Assembly: GCA_900472485.1 (NCBI GenBank)
Contig: UCII01000014.1
Span: forward strand, 1-64,000
Direction: 5' to 3'
DNA from: Hyphomicrobiales bacterium
GTDB lineage: Bacteria > Pseudomonadota > Alphaproteobacteria > Rhizobiales > Rhizobiaceae
Length of the DNA stretch: 64,000 nt
In this document: positions 42,049-51,136 of the stretch, in pieces
Layout of the letters: each line of letters starts with the position of its first letter
Numbering within the stretch: position 1 is the first letter of the stretch
Made by a program: the position numbers and the translations under genes
Notes under the pieces: model-generated
What the model was told of the DNA's origin: nothing
What the model saw: the letters and a program-made list of their open reading frames with translations, nothing else
The model's database searches: none

Positions 42049-42864
42049 ATGTGTCGTTGGGCAGCCTATCGTGGAGACCCCCTCTATCTGGAGGAGCTGG
42101 TGTCTTCGCCCGCCCACTCCCTGATCGAGCAATCCCATTGCGCCACGCGCGCCAAAACGGCGACCAACGGCGATGGTTTCGGCATCGCCTGGTATGGCGA
42201 CCGGCCGGAACCGGGCCGTTACCGCGATATCCTGCCGGCCTGGTCCGATTGCAATCTGAAGAGCCTGGCCCGGCAGATTCGTTCGCCGCTCTTCCTCGCC
42301 CATGTCCGCGCGGCCACCGGCGGCGGCACACGGCGCGACAATTGCCATCCCTTCGTCTTCGAGAACTGGTCCTTCCAGCACAACGGCCAGATTTCCAATT
42401 TCGACCGCCTGCGCCGGCCGATGGAAGCCCTGCTCGACGACCGGCTGTTCCATGCCCGCAGCGGCACAACCGATTCCGAGCTCCTGTTCCTGTTGGCGAT
42501 GCAGTTCGGTCTTACGACGAACCCGACGGCGGCGATCGCTCAGACCATTGGTTTCGTCGAGGGCTTGTCGCTGCATCTGACGGGCTCGGTACTGGTGCGC
42601 TTCACGGCGGCCTTCTCCGACGGAAAGTCGCTCTATGCCATCCGCTATGCGACCGACCGCAAGGCGCCGACGCTTTATGCCTCGCCTGTCGGGTCAGGCT
42701 ACTGCCTCGTATCGGAACCGCTGAACGACGATGTCGATGCCTGGCGCGAGATCCCCGATGGCAGCGCCGTTCTGATCGACGACACGGGCGTCCATGTCAC
42801 GCCCTTCCAGCCGGAAGAGCGAGCATCCGCCGATCGCCAGCCGATAGTCGCTATCCCTGCATAA
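42049..42864 (+). CDS. Class II glutamine amidotransferase (YafJ/EgtC-like)
   Basis: This 271-residue protein has an Ntn-type glutamine amidotransferase domain beginning MCRWAAYRGDP, with Cys2 as nucleophile after Met removal. NGDGFGIAWYG, LAHVRAATGGGT and FQHNGQISNF form the glutamine pocket. It lacks a synthase domain, so it resembles YafJ, or EgtC, the gamma-glutamyl hydrolase of ergothioneine synthesis; without egtB or egtD nearby I do not assign EgtC. It overlaps the end of convergent coaBC by 14 bases. Confidence 0.88.
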   Translation: MCRWAAYRGDPLYLEELVSSPAHSLIEQSHCATRAKTATNGDGFGIAWYGDRPEPGRYRDILPAWSDCNLKSLARQIRSPLFLAHVRAATGGGTRRDNCHPFVFENWSFQHNGQISNFDRLRRPMEALLDDRLFHARSGTTDSELLFLLAMQFGLTTNPTAAIAQTIGFVEGLSLHLTGSVLVRFTAAFSDGKSLYAIRYATDRKAPTLYASPVGSGYCLVSEPLNDDVDAWREIPDGSAVLIDDTGVHVTPFQPEERASADRQPIVAIPA

Positions 42865-44062
42865 ACTGAGCTGCGATCAGCGTCGCGAGCCGCACGGCCA
42901 CTTCATCCTTGTCGAGATCCGGCCATTGCTCGACACCATCATGGCTGATGATCTTCACCCTGTTTCTTGTGCCGCCCATAATGCCGGTTGCGGGCGAGAC
43001 GTCGTTGGCGACGATGAAGTCGGCGCCCTTGCGATCGAGCTTCGCGCGGGCATTGCTCTCGACATCCTGCGTCTCGGCGGCAAAGCCGATCACGAGTTTC
43101 GGCCGCTGCGTATGGTGGCCGACGGTTTTCAATATGTCGGGGTTTTCGGTAAGCGCCAGCGTCGGAATCGACTCGCCCGGATGCTTCTTGATCTTCTGAT
43201 CGGATGCGGAGGCCACCTTCCAATCGGCAACCGCCGCCACCATCACAGCGATATCCGCGGGAAGTGCTGCAAGAACGGCATCACGCATCTCGTCCGCCCG
43301 CTCGACATGCACGACGTTGAGGCCGACGGGATCGGGTATGGTGACGGGGCCAGAAACGAGGGTGACGTCCGCGCCGAGCGCAGCAAGTGCTGCGGCAATC
43401 GCATGACCCTGCCGTCCCGACGAGCGGTTGGCGATATAGCGCACCGGGTCGATCGGCTCGTGTGTCGGCCCGGAGGTGACGACCGCCTTCTTGCCGGCAA
43501 GCGGCTTGGCGCCGTCGTCCAGCCGACGCTCGACGGCTGCGACGATATCGATCGGCTCCGCCATCCGGCCAGCGCCGCTCTCGCCGCTCTCGGCCATTTC
43601 GCCCGTCATCGGCCCGACGAAGGCAATACCGTCGCCACGGAGCGTCTCGACATTGCGCTTGGTCGCCGGATGTGCCCACATCTTCGGGTTCATGGCGGGG
43701 GCTGCGAGTACGGGCCGGTCGGTGGCGAGCAATATGGTCGAGGCGAGATCGTCGGCCAGCCCGTTTGCCATCTTGGCGAGCAGATCGGCCGTTGCCGGGG
43801 CGATCAGCACAAGGTCGCAGTCGCGCGCCAGCCTGATATGGCCGACATCCTGCTCATCCTCTCGCGAAAACAGATCGGTAAAGACATGGTCGGCAGCAAG
43901 GGCGCCGACGGCAAGCGGCGTGATGAACTCCTGGGCGCCCGATGTCATGACGGGCCGCACGCTTGCGCCGCGCTCGCGCAGCCGGCGAATGAGATCGAGG
44001 CTCTTATAGGCCGCGATGCCGCCGGAGATGATGAGAAGGATGCGCTTTCCTGTGAGAACCAT
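42851..44062 (-). CDS. coaBC: Bifunctional CoaBC (coenzyme A synthesis)
   Basis: CoaB joins 4'-phosphopantothenate and cysteine, and CoaC decarboxylates the product. The 403-residue protein has the flavoprotein CoaC domain first (LLIISGGIAAYKSLDLIRRL, GHIRLAR, and APAMNPKMW with the substrate Asn) and the CoaB domain from about residue 190 (VTSGPTHEPIDPVRYIANRS). It is full length. In other rhizobia it commonly sits between ubiB and dut; here it is separated from both. Confidence 0.95.
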   Translation of the reverse strand: MVLTGKRILLIISGGIAAYKSLDLIRRLRERGASVRPVMTSGAQEFITPLAVGALAADHVFTDLFSREDEQDVGHIRLARDCDLVLIAPATADLLAKMANGLADDLASTILLATDRPVLAAPAMNPKMWAHPATKRNVETLRGDGIAFVGPMTGEMAESGESGAGRMAEPIDIVAAVERRLDDGAKPLAGKKAVVTSGPTHEPIDPVRYIANRSSGRQGHAIAAALAALGADVTLVSGPVTIPDPVGLNVVHVERADEMRDAVLAALPADIAVMVAAVADWKVASASDQKIKKHPGESIPTLALTENPDILKTVGHHTQRPKLVIGFAAETQDVESNARAKLDRKGADFIVANDVSPATGIMGGTRNRVKIISHDGVEQWPDLDKDEVAVRLATLIAAQFMQG

Positions 44063-44289
44063 GCCTGAACCCGTCGCCTGTTCTTTTGCCGATAAGCCTA
44101 AGCCTTTGGTGTGTCATAGGCAATCGTCGCGTGCTTCCATCGAATTCGGCGTGTCGGTGATTGCGACGCAGGCGATCAAATTTTCCGCCATTTGCAGCCA
44201 ATGATCACGTAGGCATCACCGACTTGTCATTTGCGGGCATCTTCGCCCTCGACAAAAGTGAGCACGTTAACGACAAAAGGAGCAACGCC

Positions 44290-44745
44290 TTGAAATTGAT
44301 GAAAGTCGCTGTCATCGCCCTGCCGATCCTGGCCTCCGCCGTGCCGGCCTTTGCCGAACGCACCTATTCGCCGCAAGAGCTGAAGAACAAGGAGATCGTT
44401 CTGGATTTCTACCAGAAGGCGCTGAACGACAAGGATTTCGACGCGGCTTCCAAATATCTCGGCAAATACATCCAGCACAATCCTCTTGCCGCCGATGGTC
44501 CCGATGGTCTGCGCGGCTTCCTCGAGTACCTGAAAAAGAACTACCCGCAGTCGAAGAGCGAGATCAAGCGGGTGATGGTCGACGGCGACTATGTGATCCT
44601 GCGCGTCCATGCCATTCGCCAGCCGGGCGACCGCGGCAGCGCCATCGTCGATATCTTCCGCGTCGAGGATAACAAGATCCAGGAACATTGGGATTCAGTG
44701 CAGCCGATCCCTGAAACCTCGAAGAATAGCAATACGATGTTCTGA
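44290..44745 (+). CDS. Exported SnoaL-like protein, TTG start
   Basis: This is a 151-residue NTF2-like (SnoaL/ester-cyclase type) protein with an N-terminal signal peptide (hydrophobic VAVIALPILASAVPAFA). NKEIVLDFYQKALNDKDFDA is the typical first helix and YIQHNPLAADGPDGLRGFLE the second motif. I chose TTG because AAGGAG lies 7 bases upstream; the nearest ATG, three codons later, is too far from it. Likely periplasmic. Reaction unknown. Confidence 0.82.
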   Translation: MKLMKVAVIALPILASAVPAFAERTYSPQELKNKEIVLDFYQKALNDKDFDAASKYLGKYIQHNPLAADGPDGLRGFLEYLKKNYPQSKSEIKRVMVDGDYVILRVHAIRQPGDRGSAIVDIFRVEDNKIQEHWDSVQPIPETSKNSNTMF

Positions 44746-44869
44746 GCGGAAAGGCCGGGGCTCATTCGAAGCATTTGAGCGACATGCTCCCGCAGCCATT
44801 TATATGTTGCGGGATCATGTCCGCGTTCCGAAGCTGCCGACGCGACAATTGCGTCGGCTAAACACTCGG

Positions 44870-45634
44870 TCAGGTCCGCGTGATCGACAAGCCGCCGTCA
44901 ACAAGCGAAGCCGTGCCGCTGACGAAGCTTGCGTCATCGGAGGCGAGATAGAGGACCGAGCGAGCGATCTCTTCCGGGCCGGCGACGCGCTTCAGCGCAT
45001 GCAGATTGGTGATGAAAGCCTGCTTTTCGGCGGTGTCGTTCATGTCGCGATACATGTCGGTATCGACGGCACCCGGCAGTACGGCATTGACACGCACATT
45101 CTGCGGGCCAAATTCGGCGGCGAGAGTTTGCGTCAGACCGATCAGGCCTGATTTGCTGGCGGCATAGGCGGCAACGCCGGGGAAGCTGACGGTATGGCCG
45201 ACGAAGGTCGATGTGAAGATCACCGAACCACCGCCGTGCTTTACCATTTCACCGATCTGGTGCTTGGCAGCCAGGAACGACGCAGTAAGGTTGATCGCCA
45301 GCGCATCCGCAAAGCCTGCCTCCGAAACCTCGGTGCTGGGACCGGCCTCGCCGAGCGTGCCGGCATTGTTAAAGGCGATATCGAGCTTACCGTATCGCTC
45401 GACAGCAAGGGCGACCAGCGCCTTGTGGTAGTCTTCCGAGCGTACGTCGCCGGCCAGTGCGACTGCTTCTCCGCCGGCGGCCTTGATCTCCGCGGCAAGG
45501 CTTTCCAGTTCAGCGGCGCGGCGAGCACCGACGACAACCTTTGCGCCTTCGGCCGCAAAGAGTTTTGCCGTGACGCGGCCGATGCCGGAGCTGGCGCCGG
45601 TGACGATTGCGACTTTTCCATTCAAGCGGTTCAT
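44870..45634 (-). CDS. SDR family oxidoreductase
   Basis: This 254-residue classical short-chain dehydrogenase has TGASSGIGRV near residues 12-21 for NAD(P), NNAGTLGEAG near 89, and the catalytic YAASKSG near 156. The C-terminus ends in the LASDDASFVSGTASLVDGG pattern. AGGAG precedes the ATG. It is divergent from a LysR gene (45754) that probably controls it. The substrate is unknown. Confidence 0.92.
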   Translation of the reverse strand: MNRLNGKVAIVTGASSGIGRVTAKLFAAEGAKVVVGARRAAELESLAAEIKAAGGEAVALAGDVRSEDYHKALVALAVERYGKLDIAFNNAGTLGEAGPSTEVSEAGFADALAINLTASFLAAKHQIGEMVKHGGGSVIFTSTFVGHTVSFPGVAAYAASKSGLIGLTQTLAAEFGPQNVRVNAVLPGAVDTDMYRDMNDTAEKQAFITNLHALKRVAGPEEIARSVLYLASDDASFVSGTASLVDGGLSITRT

Positions 45635-45696
45635 TGTTCCATCTCCTGTGTAAGGACGTGTCTTTCGGTTTGTCCGATACGAGGAAGATGGCCTTT

Positions 45697-45710
45697 TCCG
45701 ATCGTTCGGA
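45697..45710. promoter_or_regulatory. Dyad in the SDR/LysR divergent region
   Basis: TCCGA (45697-45701) and TCGGA (45706-45710) are symmetric around 4 bases, between the divergent SDR and LysR genes. A second half-like TCCGAACG word overlaps the LysR start region. A LysR site is plausible. Confidence 0.35.
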
Positions 45711-45753
45711 TTAGTCTGCAAAAAGAGGAATTCGAATTCGGAGTTTCCGAACG

Positions 45754-46659
45754 ATGCTGAAGATCGACGGGATCGTGACGTTCGTGACTGTAGCCGAGGC
45801 CGGCTCGATCAGCGAGGCGGCCCGACGCCTGCGCCTGTCGAAATCCGTGGTCAGCGAGCGCCTGTCGGAAATGGAGAAGGCGTTGGGGGCAACCCTCCTT
45901 CACCGCACGACCCGCAAGCTGACCCTGACGGAGGACGGCACCGCCTTTCTGCAGCGCGCGACCCGCATCGCGCAGGAAGTACGTGAGGCGGCTTCCGATC
46001 TCGCCGAACGGCGCGGCACGCTGATGGGGCCTCTGCGCATCGCAGCTCCCGTCACCTTCGGCCGCCTGCATCTGGGGCCGGCCCTCTATCCGTTTCTTGC
46101 CGCGCATCCGGAAATCGAGCTGACGCTCGATCTCGACGACCGCCGGGTCGATGCCGCCTCGGACGGTTACGACGCGATCATACGCCATGGCCTGATCGCC
46201 GACTCGCGCCTCGTCGCTTGGAAGCTCGCCCGCAGCCGCCGCCTTCTTGTGGCCTCGCCGGATTATCTCAGCCGCCACGGTAACCCCGCGTCGCTATCCG
46301 ATCTCGAGGATCACCGCGGGATTTTCTACACGAATCGCGGCGTCGCGGACTGGCGTTTCGAGGGACCGGAGAGCGCCATCGTCATCCGTGCGAAGCTAGC
46401 GCTAGGCGTCAACAACGGGGATGTCCTCCACGATGCCGCGATTGCTGGCCTCGGCATCGCCCTGCTGCCCGCCTTCATCGCGGGACCTTCGGTGAGGGAA
46501 GGGCGGCTTGTCGAGATCGATGTCGGCTATCGGCCCGAGCCGGAATTCATCTTCATGGCGCATCCGGAAGGCCGCAATCCCTCGGTCAAGCTGCGCGCCA
46601 TCGCCGATCATCTGAAGAAGGCGTTCGGCGATCCGCCTTATTGGGAGCGGAGCAAGTAA
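45754..46659 (+). CDS. LysR family transcriptional regulator
   Basis: This 301-residue LysR-type regulator has its helix-turn-helix in the first 60 residues (TFVTVAEAGSISEAARRLRL, then SKSVVSERLSEMEKALG) and the ligand domain after about residue 90. It is divergent from the SDR gene and likely regulates it. Its TAA is followed after 2 bases by a RIME1-like repeat. Confidence 0.92.
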   Translation: MLKIDGIVTFVTVAEAGSISEAARRLRLSKSVVSERLSEMEKALGATLLHRTTRKLTLTEDGTAFLQRATRIAQEVREAASDLAERRGTLMGPLRIAAPVTFGRLHLGPALYPFLAAHPEIELTLDLDDRRVDAASDGYDAIIRHGLIADSRLVAWKLARSRRLLVASPDYLSRHGNPASLSDLEDHRGIFYTNRGVADWRFEGPESAIVIRAKLALGVNNGDVLHDAAIAGLGIALLPAFIAGPSVREGRLVEIDVGYRPEPEFIFMAHPEGRNPSVKLRAIADHLKKAFGDPPYWERSK

Positions 46660-46661
46660 TT

Positions 46662-46774
46662 AGAGCATGATGCCGAAAAGTGTGAGCGGTTTTCGGACGG
46701 CATCATGCTCCACTTCTTCGATCTTAGAGCAGATTCAGGTTTTAGGCCGAACAGGCCTAAAATCATCCGGCTCT
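46662..46774. repeat. RIME1-like element, copy C (inverted)
   Basis: This copy is in the opposite orientation to copies A and B: AGAGCATGATGCCGAAAAGT first, ending in AAATCATCCGGCTCT. Its last two bases lie in the TAG stop (46773-46775) of the minus-strand LysR gene, as copy A does for dnaN. Confidence 0.85.
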
Positions 46775-47648
46775 AGGCAATCAGGCTCATGAGATTGGCG
46801 ATGACGGGCGATCGCTGCGCCTTGAGACTGGCAAGGCCGAGACGCGCCACGACCGGCGGCCCGTCGATTCGCCGATAGGCGACGCCATCGAGCTTGATCT
46901 GTGCAATCGAAGCCGGAACGATGGAAACGCCTAGGTTTGCGGCGACGAGATTGACGACGGATGGGATCTGCGGCGCCTCCTGCGTCACCACGAGATCGAA
47001 GCCCGCCTCGCGGCAAGCGGCGACGATATCGTCGTAGAGGCTGAGCCCCACCATGCGCGGGAAGAGAATGAAGGGTTCGCCGGCGAGCTCCGCGATCGGC
47101 AGGCGTTCCTTACTTGCGAGCGGATGATGGGCCGGAAGCGCGATCAACATCGGCTCATCGGCAAAACGTTTCAGGCGCACATCTCTGGGGTCTTCCAGGC
47201 CCGGGCGAATGAAGGCCGCGTCGATCTCGCCGCGCATCAGCCGCTCCATCAGCGCATTGGTGTTCATCTCGGTCAGCGATATCAGCACTTCCGGCCAGTG
47301 CCGGCGAAACTCGCGAATGGTTGAGGTGACGATGGTGTTGAAGGCGGAGGAGGCGGTGAAGCCGAGCGAGAGGCGGCCGATCTCGCCGCGATTGGCGCGC
47401 TGGGCGGCAAGCTTTGCCTTTTCCGCCGCATCGACCGCCATTTTCGCTTCCGCGAGAAAGGCCTCGCCCGCCGCCGTCAGTTCGGCCCCATGTGGCACGC
47501 GGTGGAACAGTTGTGCTCCCACCTCGTTTTCCAGGTCTCGGATCTGCTGGCTGAGCGGCGGCTGGCCGATGCCGAGCTTGGCCGCCGCGCGGGTGAAGTT
47601 CCCTGTTTCGGCCAGCGCCAGAAAATAGCGGATATGACGCAGCTCCAT
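46773..47648 (-). CDS. LysR family transcriptional regulator
   Basis: This is a 291-residue LysR regulator starting MELRHIRYFLALAETGNFTR, then AAAKLGIGQPPLSQQIRDLE, typical of the BenM/CatM-like group. I prefer the second ATG since TGGAG is 7 bases upstream; the other adds four residues. It is divergent from the MFS transporter, which it probably regulates. Its stop codon is at the border of a RIME1-like repeat. Confidence 0.9.
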   Translation of the reverse strand: MELRHIRYFLALAETGNFTRAAAKLGIGQPPLSQQIRDLENEVGAQLFHRVPHGAELTAAGEAFLAEAKMAVDAAEKAKLAAQRANRGEIGRLSLGFTASSAFNTIVTSTIREFRRHWPEVLISLTEMNTNALMERLMRGEIDAAFIRPGLEDPRDVRLKRFADEPMLIALPAHHPLASKERLPIAELAGEPFILFPRMVGLSLYDDIVAACREAGFDLVVTQEAPQIPSVVNLVAANLGVSIVPASIAQIKLDGVAYRRIDGPPVVARLGLASLKAQRSPVIANLMSLIA

Positions 47649-47746
47649 CGCTATCTCCAAAAGCTATTGAGATCGCCTGTTCCATATATTGGACTAATGG
47701 AGCTGGTCTGGCTAGATTCCAGGGCAAGAAAGGTCAGGTGCCACCA

Positions 47747-49030
47747 ATGTTTCGCGCCGCAAGTAAGCAGCAAACCACCGCGTCCGAAGTTCCCTCACGC
47801 CCCGAATTGTCGCTCGTCAGGAACGAGCCCCCGACCGAGGCCCGCCAATTTCTGACGCGCGGCACGCCTGTCTTCCGCCGCGCGACCATTGGTCTGTTTC
47901 TCTCGGGTTTCGCCACTTTCTCGCTGCTCTATTGCGTCCAGCCGTTGATGCCGATCTTCTCCGAAGATTTCGGTGTCACACCGGCTGCAAGCTCGCTGTC
48001 GCTGTCACTTTCGACCGGCTTCCTGGCCTTCGCGATCTTCGGCGCCGCCGCCGTTTCCGAAAGCCTCGGCCGCCGCAGCCTGATGTTCATCTCGCTGCTC
48101 GGCGCCGCCATCTGTACGCTCGTCTGCGCGGTATCGCCAAGCTGGCATATGCTGCTTGCCGTTCGCGCGCTCGAAGGCTTTCTGCTGGGTGGCGTCCCGG
48201 CCGTCGCCATGACCTATCTGGCCGAAGAGATCGAACCGCGCGGCCTCGGCGGCGCCATGGGCCTCTATATCGCCGGCAACGCCTTCGGCGGCATGGCCGG
48301 TCGCGTGGTGACGGGCACGATCGCCGAATATCTGAGCTGGCGGCCGGCTTTGGCAACGGTTGGCATTCTCGGCCTGATCGCGGCCATCGGCTTCCTCTAT
48401 CTCCTGCCGCCGTCGCGCAATTTCACCCCGCGCAAGGGTTTTGATGTTGCCTTCCACCTGAAGGCCTGGAGCGGCCACTTCGGCAATGCGGCGCTGCCGC
48501 TGCTCTTTGCCATCGGTTTCCTGATCATGGGGGCCTTCGTTACGGTCTATAACTATGCCGGCTTCCGTCTTGTCGCCGATCCCTATGATCTCAACCAAAC
48601 CGAGCTTGGACTGATCTTCACTGCCTATCTCTTCGGCATCGTCGCCTCGTGGGCGGCAGGTCTTCTCGGCGATCGCATCGGCCATTTCATCGTGCTGCCG
48701 ATTGGCGTTCTGATCGCCGCGCTCGGTGCGGCGGTGACGCTTTCCAGCTCCTTGCCGCTGATCATTCTCGGCATCGTCCTGGTGACGATCGGTTTCTTCA
48801 TGGCCCATTCCGTCGCCAGCGCGCTGGTGGGACGGCTGGCTCACGGCTTCAAGGGGCACGCCTCCTCGCTCTACCTGCTCGCCTATTATCTCGGCTCCAG
48901 CATAGCCGGCTCGGTCGGCGGCTATTTCTGGCTTGCCGATGGCTGGAATGCCGTGGTTGCTTTCATCCTCGTCATGCTGGCACTATGTCTCGCCAGCGCC
49001 CTTGCCGTTGCCGGGCTGGCGCGTCGTTGA
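47747..49030 (+). CDS. MFS transporter (YnfM-like)
   Basis: This is a major facilitator transporter of 427 residues with twelve predicted membrane helices after a polar N-terminus of about 45 residues. SESLGRRSLMFISLLG is the loop 2-3 motif (variant of GxLaDrxGrr). It is divergent from a LysR regulator and followed after 14 bases by a VOC gene. A GTG three codons earlier is an alternative start. The transported compound is unknown, perhaps a drug or arabinose-like efflux substrate. Confidence 0.88.
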   Translation: MFRAASKQQTTASEVPSRPELSLVRNEPPTEARQFLTRGTPVFRRATIGLFLSGFATFSLLYCVQPLMPIFSEDFGVTPAASSLSLSLSTGFLAFAIFGAAAVSESLGRRSLMFISLLGAAICTLVCAVSPSWHMLLAVRALEGFLLGGVPAVAMTYLAEEIEPRGLGGAMGLYIAGNAFGGMAGRVVTGTIAEYLSWRPALATVGILGLIAAIGFLYLLPPSRNFTPRKGFDVAFHLKAWSGHFGNAALPLLFAIGFLIMGAFVTVYNYAGFRLVADPYDLNQTELGLIFTAYLFGIVASWAAGLLGDRIGHFIVLPIGVLIAALGAAVTLSSSLPLIILGIVLVTIGFFMAHSVASALVGRLAHGFKGHASSLYLLAYYLGSSIAGSVGGYFWLADGWNAVVAFILVMLALCLASALAVAGLARR

Positions 49031-49044
49031 GTCCAGGAGGCACC

Positions 49045-49431
49045 ATGATCCGCATCGACCATCTCGATCATCTGGTTCTCACGGTCGCAAGCATCGAGGA
49101 GAGTTGCGATTTCTATACCCGCGTCCTCGGTATGAGTGTCGAAACTTTCGGGGAGGGCCGCAAGGCTCTCACCTTCGGCAATCAGAAGATCAATCTGCAT
49201 CAAGCCGGCCATGAGTTCGAGCCGAAGGCCGAGCGGCCGACACCGGGTTCGGCCGACCTCTGCTTCATCAGCACCACGCCGCTGGATGACGTCATCGCTC
49301 ACTTGCAGGCCGAAGGCGTCGCGATCGAGGAAGGCCCCGTGCGCCGAACCGGCGCGACCGGCCCCATTCTCTCCGTCTATTTCCGCGATCCCGATCAAAA
49401 TCTGATCGAAGTGTCCAACATCATTTCCTAA
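49045..49431 (+). CDS. VOC family protein (glyoxalase/bleomycin-resistance fold)
   Basis: This 128-residue protein has one VOC domain: IDHLDHLVLTVASIEESCDF with the first metal His, INLHQAGHEF with a second, and YFRDPDQNLIEVSNI with the C-terminal Glu. AGGAGG precedes the ATG. It follows the MFS gene by 14 bases and is likely co-transcribed. The layout resembles virulence-type VOC proteins; the reaction is unknown. Confidence 0.9.
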   Translation: MIRIDHLDHLVLTVASIEESCDFYTRVLGMSVETFGEGRKALTFGNQKINLHQAGHEFEPKAERPTPGSADLCFISTTPLDDVIAHLQAEGVAIEEGPVRRTGATGPILSVYFRDPDQNLIEVSNIIS

Positions 49432-49483
49432 GATTGCGTGGCGGCAGCCGCTTCTTGACATCGCTCGCTTGCGTCATATATTA

Positions 49484-49512
49484 AACCAATAAGTTAATTA
49501 ACTATATGGTTT
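49484..49512. promoter_or_regulatory. Operator-like dyad just before the ArsR start
   Basis: The pattern AAACCA-N3-AGT-TAATT-ACT-N3-TGGTTT is a 29-bp dyad ending 5 bases before the arsR-family ATG. ArsR proteins usually autoregulate by binding such AT-rich dyads over their own promoter. No Shine-Dalgarno sequence lies between the dyad and the ATG. Confidence 0.65.
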
Positions 49513-49517
49513 ATTAA

Positions 49518-49859
49518 ATGGACGCGTTGAGCACCACCCTTTCGGCCCTAGCCGATCCAACCCGCCGGGCAATCCTGGCGCGGCTGGCAAGCGGCGAAGC
49601 ATCCGTCTCCGAGCTGGCCGAACCCTTCGACATGTCGCTGGTCGCCGTTTCCAAGCATTTGAAGGTGCTGGAGAAAGCCGGCCTGATCTCGAAGGGTCGG
49701 GAAGCGCAATGGCGACCCTGCCGGCTGGAACCGAAACCGCTGCGGCAGGTCGATGACTGGCTGGAGAATTATCGCCAGTTCTGGAACGACAATCTCGATC
49801 GCCTGGAAGCCTACGCAGCGTTACTACAAAAGGGAGGAAATAATGACCCCAGCAACTGA
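49518..49859 (+). CDS. ArsR family transcriptional regulator
   Basis: This 113-residue ArsR-type repressor has LADPTRRAILARLASGEASV, then LAEPFDMSLVAVSKHLKVLE as the winged helix. No metal-binding Cys cluster is seen, as in the SdpR/YgaV-like group that pairs with SRPBCC genes. It overlaps the SRPBCC gene by 17 bases. The upstream dyad (49484-49512) is likely its operator. The ATG has no ribosome site, so it may be translated from a leaderless message. Confidence 0.92.
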   Translation: MDALSTTLSALADPTRRAILARLASGEASVSELAEPFDMSLVAVSKHLKVLEKAGLISKGREAQWRPCRLEPKPLRQVDDWLENYRQFWNDNLDRLEAYAALLQKGGNNDPSN

Positions 49860-50325
49860 AGGCGCCAGCATGCGTCCGCCGCGCGAGATCGTGCTGACCC
49901 GCGAGATTGCCGCGCCGCGTGCCCTGCTGTTTCGCCTCTGGACGGAACCGCAACATCTGATGCGCTGGTGGGGACCGCAAAACATGACAGCCCCATCCGT
50001 TTCCGTCGACCTGCGGGAAGGGGGCATCTGGCGGCATTGCATTCTCACGCCGGAGGGCAAGGAATATTGGAGCCATGGCCGCTATCTGGAGATCGTCCCG
50101 CCCGAGCGCCTCGTCTTCACCTTCGCCTGGGAAAACCAGGAGGGTAGGCCCGAACATCCGATGCAGGTGACCGTGGAGTTTCATGAGCTTGGCGAGAGGA
50201 CGCGCCTCGTCTTCCGCAAGGTCGAGCTGCCTGACGATACAGAGCTGAGATTGCAGACCGGCGGCTGGGAGCAGGCGCTCGACAAATATGCCGCTTATGC
50301 AGAAGCCACCTCAAGGGAAGGATGA
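49843..50325 (+). CDS. SRPBCC (AHSA1-like) family protein
   Basis: This 160-residue START/SRPBCC-fold protein shows REIAAPRALLFRLWTEPQHL, MRWWGPQNMTAPSVSVDLRE and GGIWRHCILTPEG, then a C-terminal GWEQALDKYAAY. This fold holds a hydrophobic ligand. AGGGAGG lies before the ATG, inside the end of the ArsR gene. The ArsR-SRPBCC pair is common. The ligand is unknown. Confidence 0.9.
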   Translation: MTPATEGASMRPPREIVLTREIAAPRALLFRLWTEPQHLMRWWGPQNMTAPSVSVDLREGGIWRHCILTPEGKEYWSHGRYLEIVPPERLVFTFAWENQEGRPEHPMQVTVEFHELGERTRLVFRKVELPDDTELRLQTGGWEQALDKYAAYAEATSREG

Positions 50326-50330
50326 GAGTG

Positions 50331-50735
50331 ATGAAGAAGACCTATCATGGAAGTTGCCATTGCGGCGCGGTGAGCTACGAAGCCGATCTCGACCTACAGG
50401 GCGGTACCTTCAAATGCAATTGCTCGATCTGCAAGAAGAAACGCAATTGGCTGGCTGTCGCCACGCCCGCCGATTTCCGCCTGACCTCGGGCGAGGACAG
50501 CATCGGCGAATATCAGTTCGGCCCGCGCATCCTGCATCACCTCTTCTGCAAAAATTGCGGCATCAGCTCCTTCAACTGGGGTGAAAATCCCGCACTCGGC
50601 GGCAAGTTCTATGCGATCAGTATCAGCTGCCTGGACGATGCCACCGATGAAGAACTCGCCTCGCTTCCCGTCGGCTACTTCGACGGCCGCGACGACCGCT
50701 TCGATCGCGCGCCGGAGGAAACGCGTTATCTTTAG
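50331..50735 (+). CDS. GFA family protein (zinc, glutathione-dependent formaldehyde-activating type)
   Basis: This 134-residue protein has the GFA zinc-binding pattern GSCHCGAV, CNCSICKKK and FCKNCGISSF, giving two sites. I use the second ATG because AAGGA is 8 bases upstream; the first (50322) would overlap the SRPBCC stop. It is probably co-transcribed with ArsR and SRPBCC genes. GFA proteins bind glutathione adducts, but most members have no proven activity. Confidence 0.88.
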   Translation: MKKTYHGSCHCGAVSYEADLDLQGGTFKCNCSICKKKRNWLAVATPADFRLTSGEDSIGEYQFGPRILHHLFCKNCGISSFNWGENPALGGKFYAISISCLDDATDEELASLPVGYFDGRDDRFDRAPEETRYL

Positions 50736-51136
50736 CCGCTCGGCGAGGACTCCCAATCTTCGAAACGTAGCTTGGGAAGGCGCTCGAATTCCCTGACATT
50801 GTGCGTTATCAGGATCAGATCGCGGGCGACGGCCTGGCCCGCGATCAAAACGTCATAGGCACCGATCGGTGTGCCAAGGGAAGCGAGACTTGCGCGAATT
50901 TCGCCGGCTACACGGGCATCTTCCTTATCGAAATCCAGCGTTTCGAATTGAAGGGCATCTACACGCGCTAGGTTGTCGGCAACGCGTTGCCCCTTATAGG
51001 CACCGTAAAACAACTCGTGTGCGACGATGGCCGGAATGGCAAAATCCTGCGGCTTGTGCCTGCGAAGCTCGCTGACGAAGCCGGAATGTCCTTTCATCAG
51101 GGCGATGACGGCATTGCTGTCGAGCAGATACTTCAC
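50732..51136 (-). CDS. vapC: VapC-type PIN domain toxin
   Basis: This 134-residue PIN-domain ribonuclease is the toxin of a type II pair. The acidic residues are Asp6 (MKYLLDSNAVIALM), Glu near 41 (AHELFYG), Asp near 95 (YDVLIAGQA) and a later NVREFERL segment. It overlaps vapB by 4 bases. It probably cleaves tRNA or other RNA when released. Confidence 0.9.
   Translation of the reverse strand: MKYLLDSNAVIALMKGHSGFVSELRRHKPQDFAIPAIVAHELFYGAYKGQRVADNLARVDALQFETLDFDKEDARVAGEIRASLASLGTPIGAYDVLIAGQAVARDLILITHNVREFERLPKLRFEDWESSPSG

Noticed and set aside
42049..42864. EgtC of ergothioneine biosynthesis
   Set aside because: The fold fits EgtC but also YafJ; no egtB or egtD lies nearby, so the specific call is not supported despite the interesting thioimidazole operon 10 kb away.
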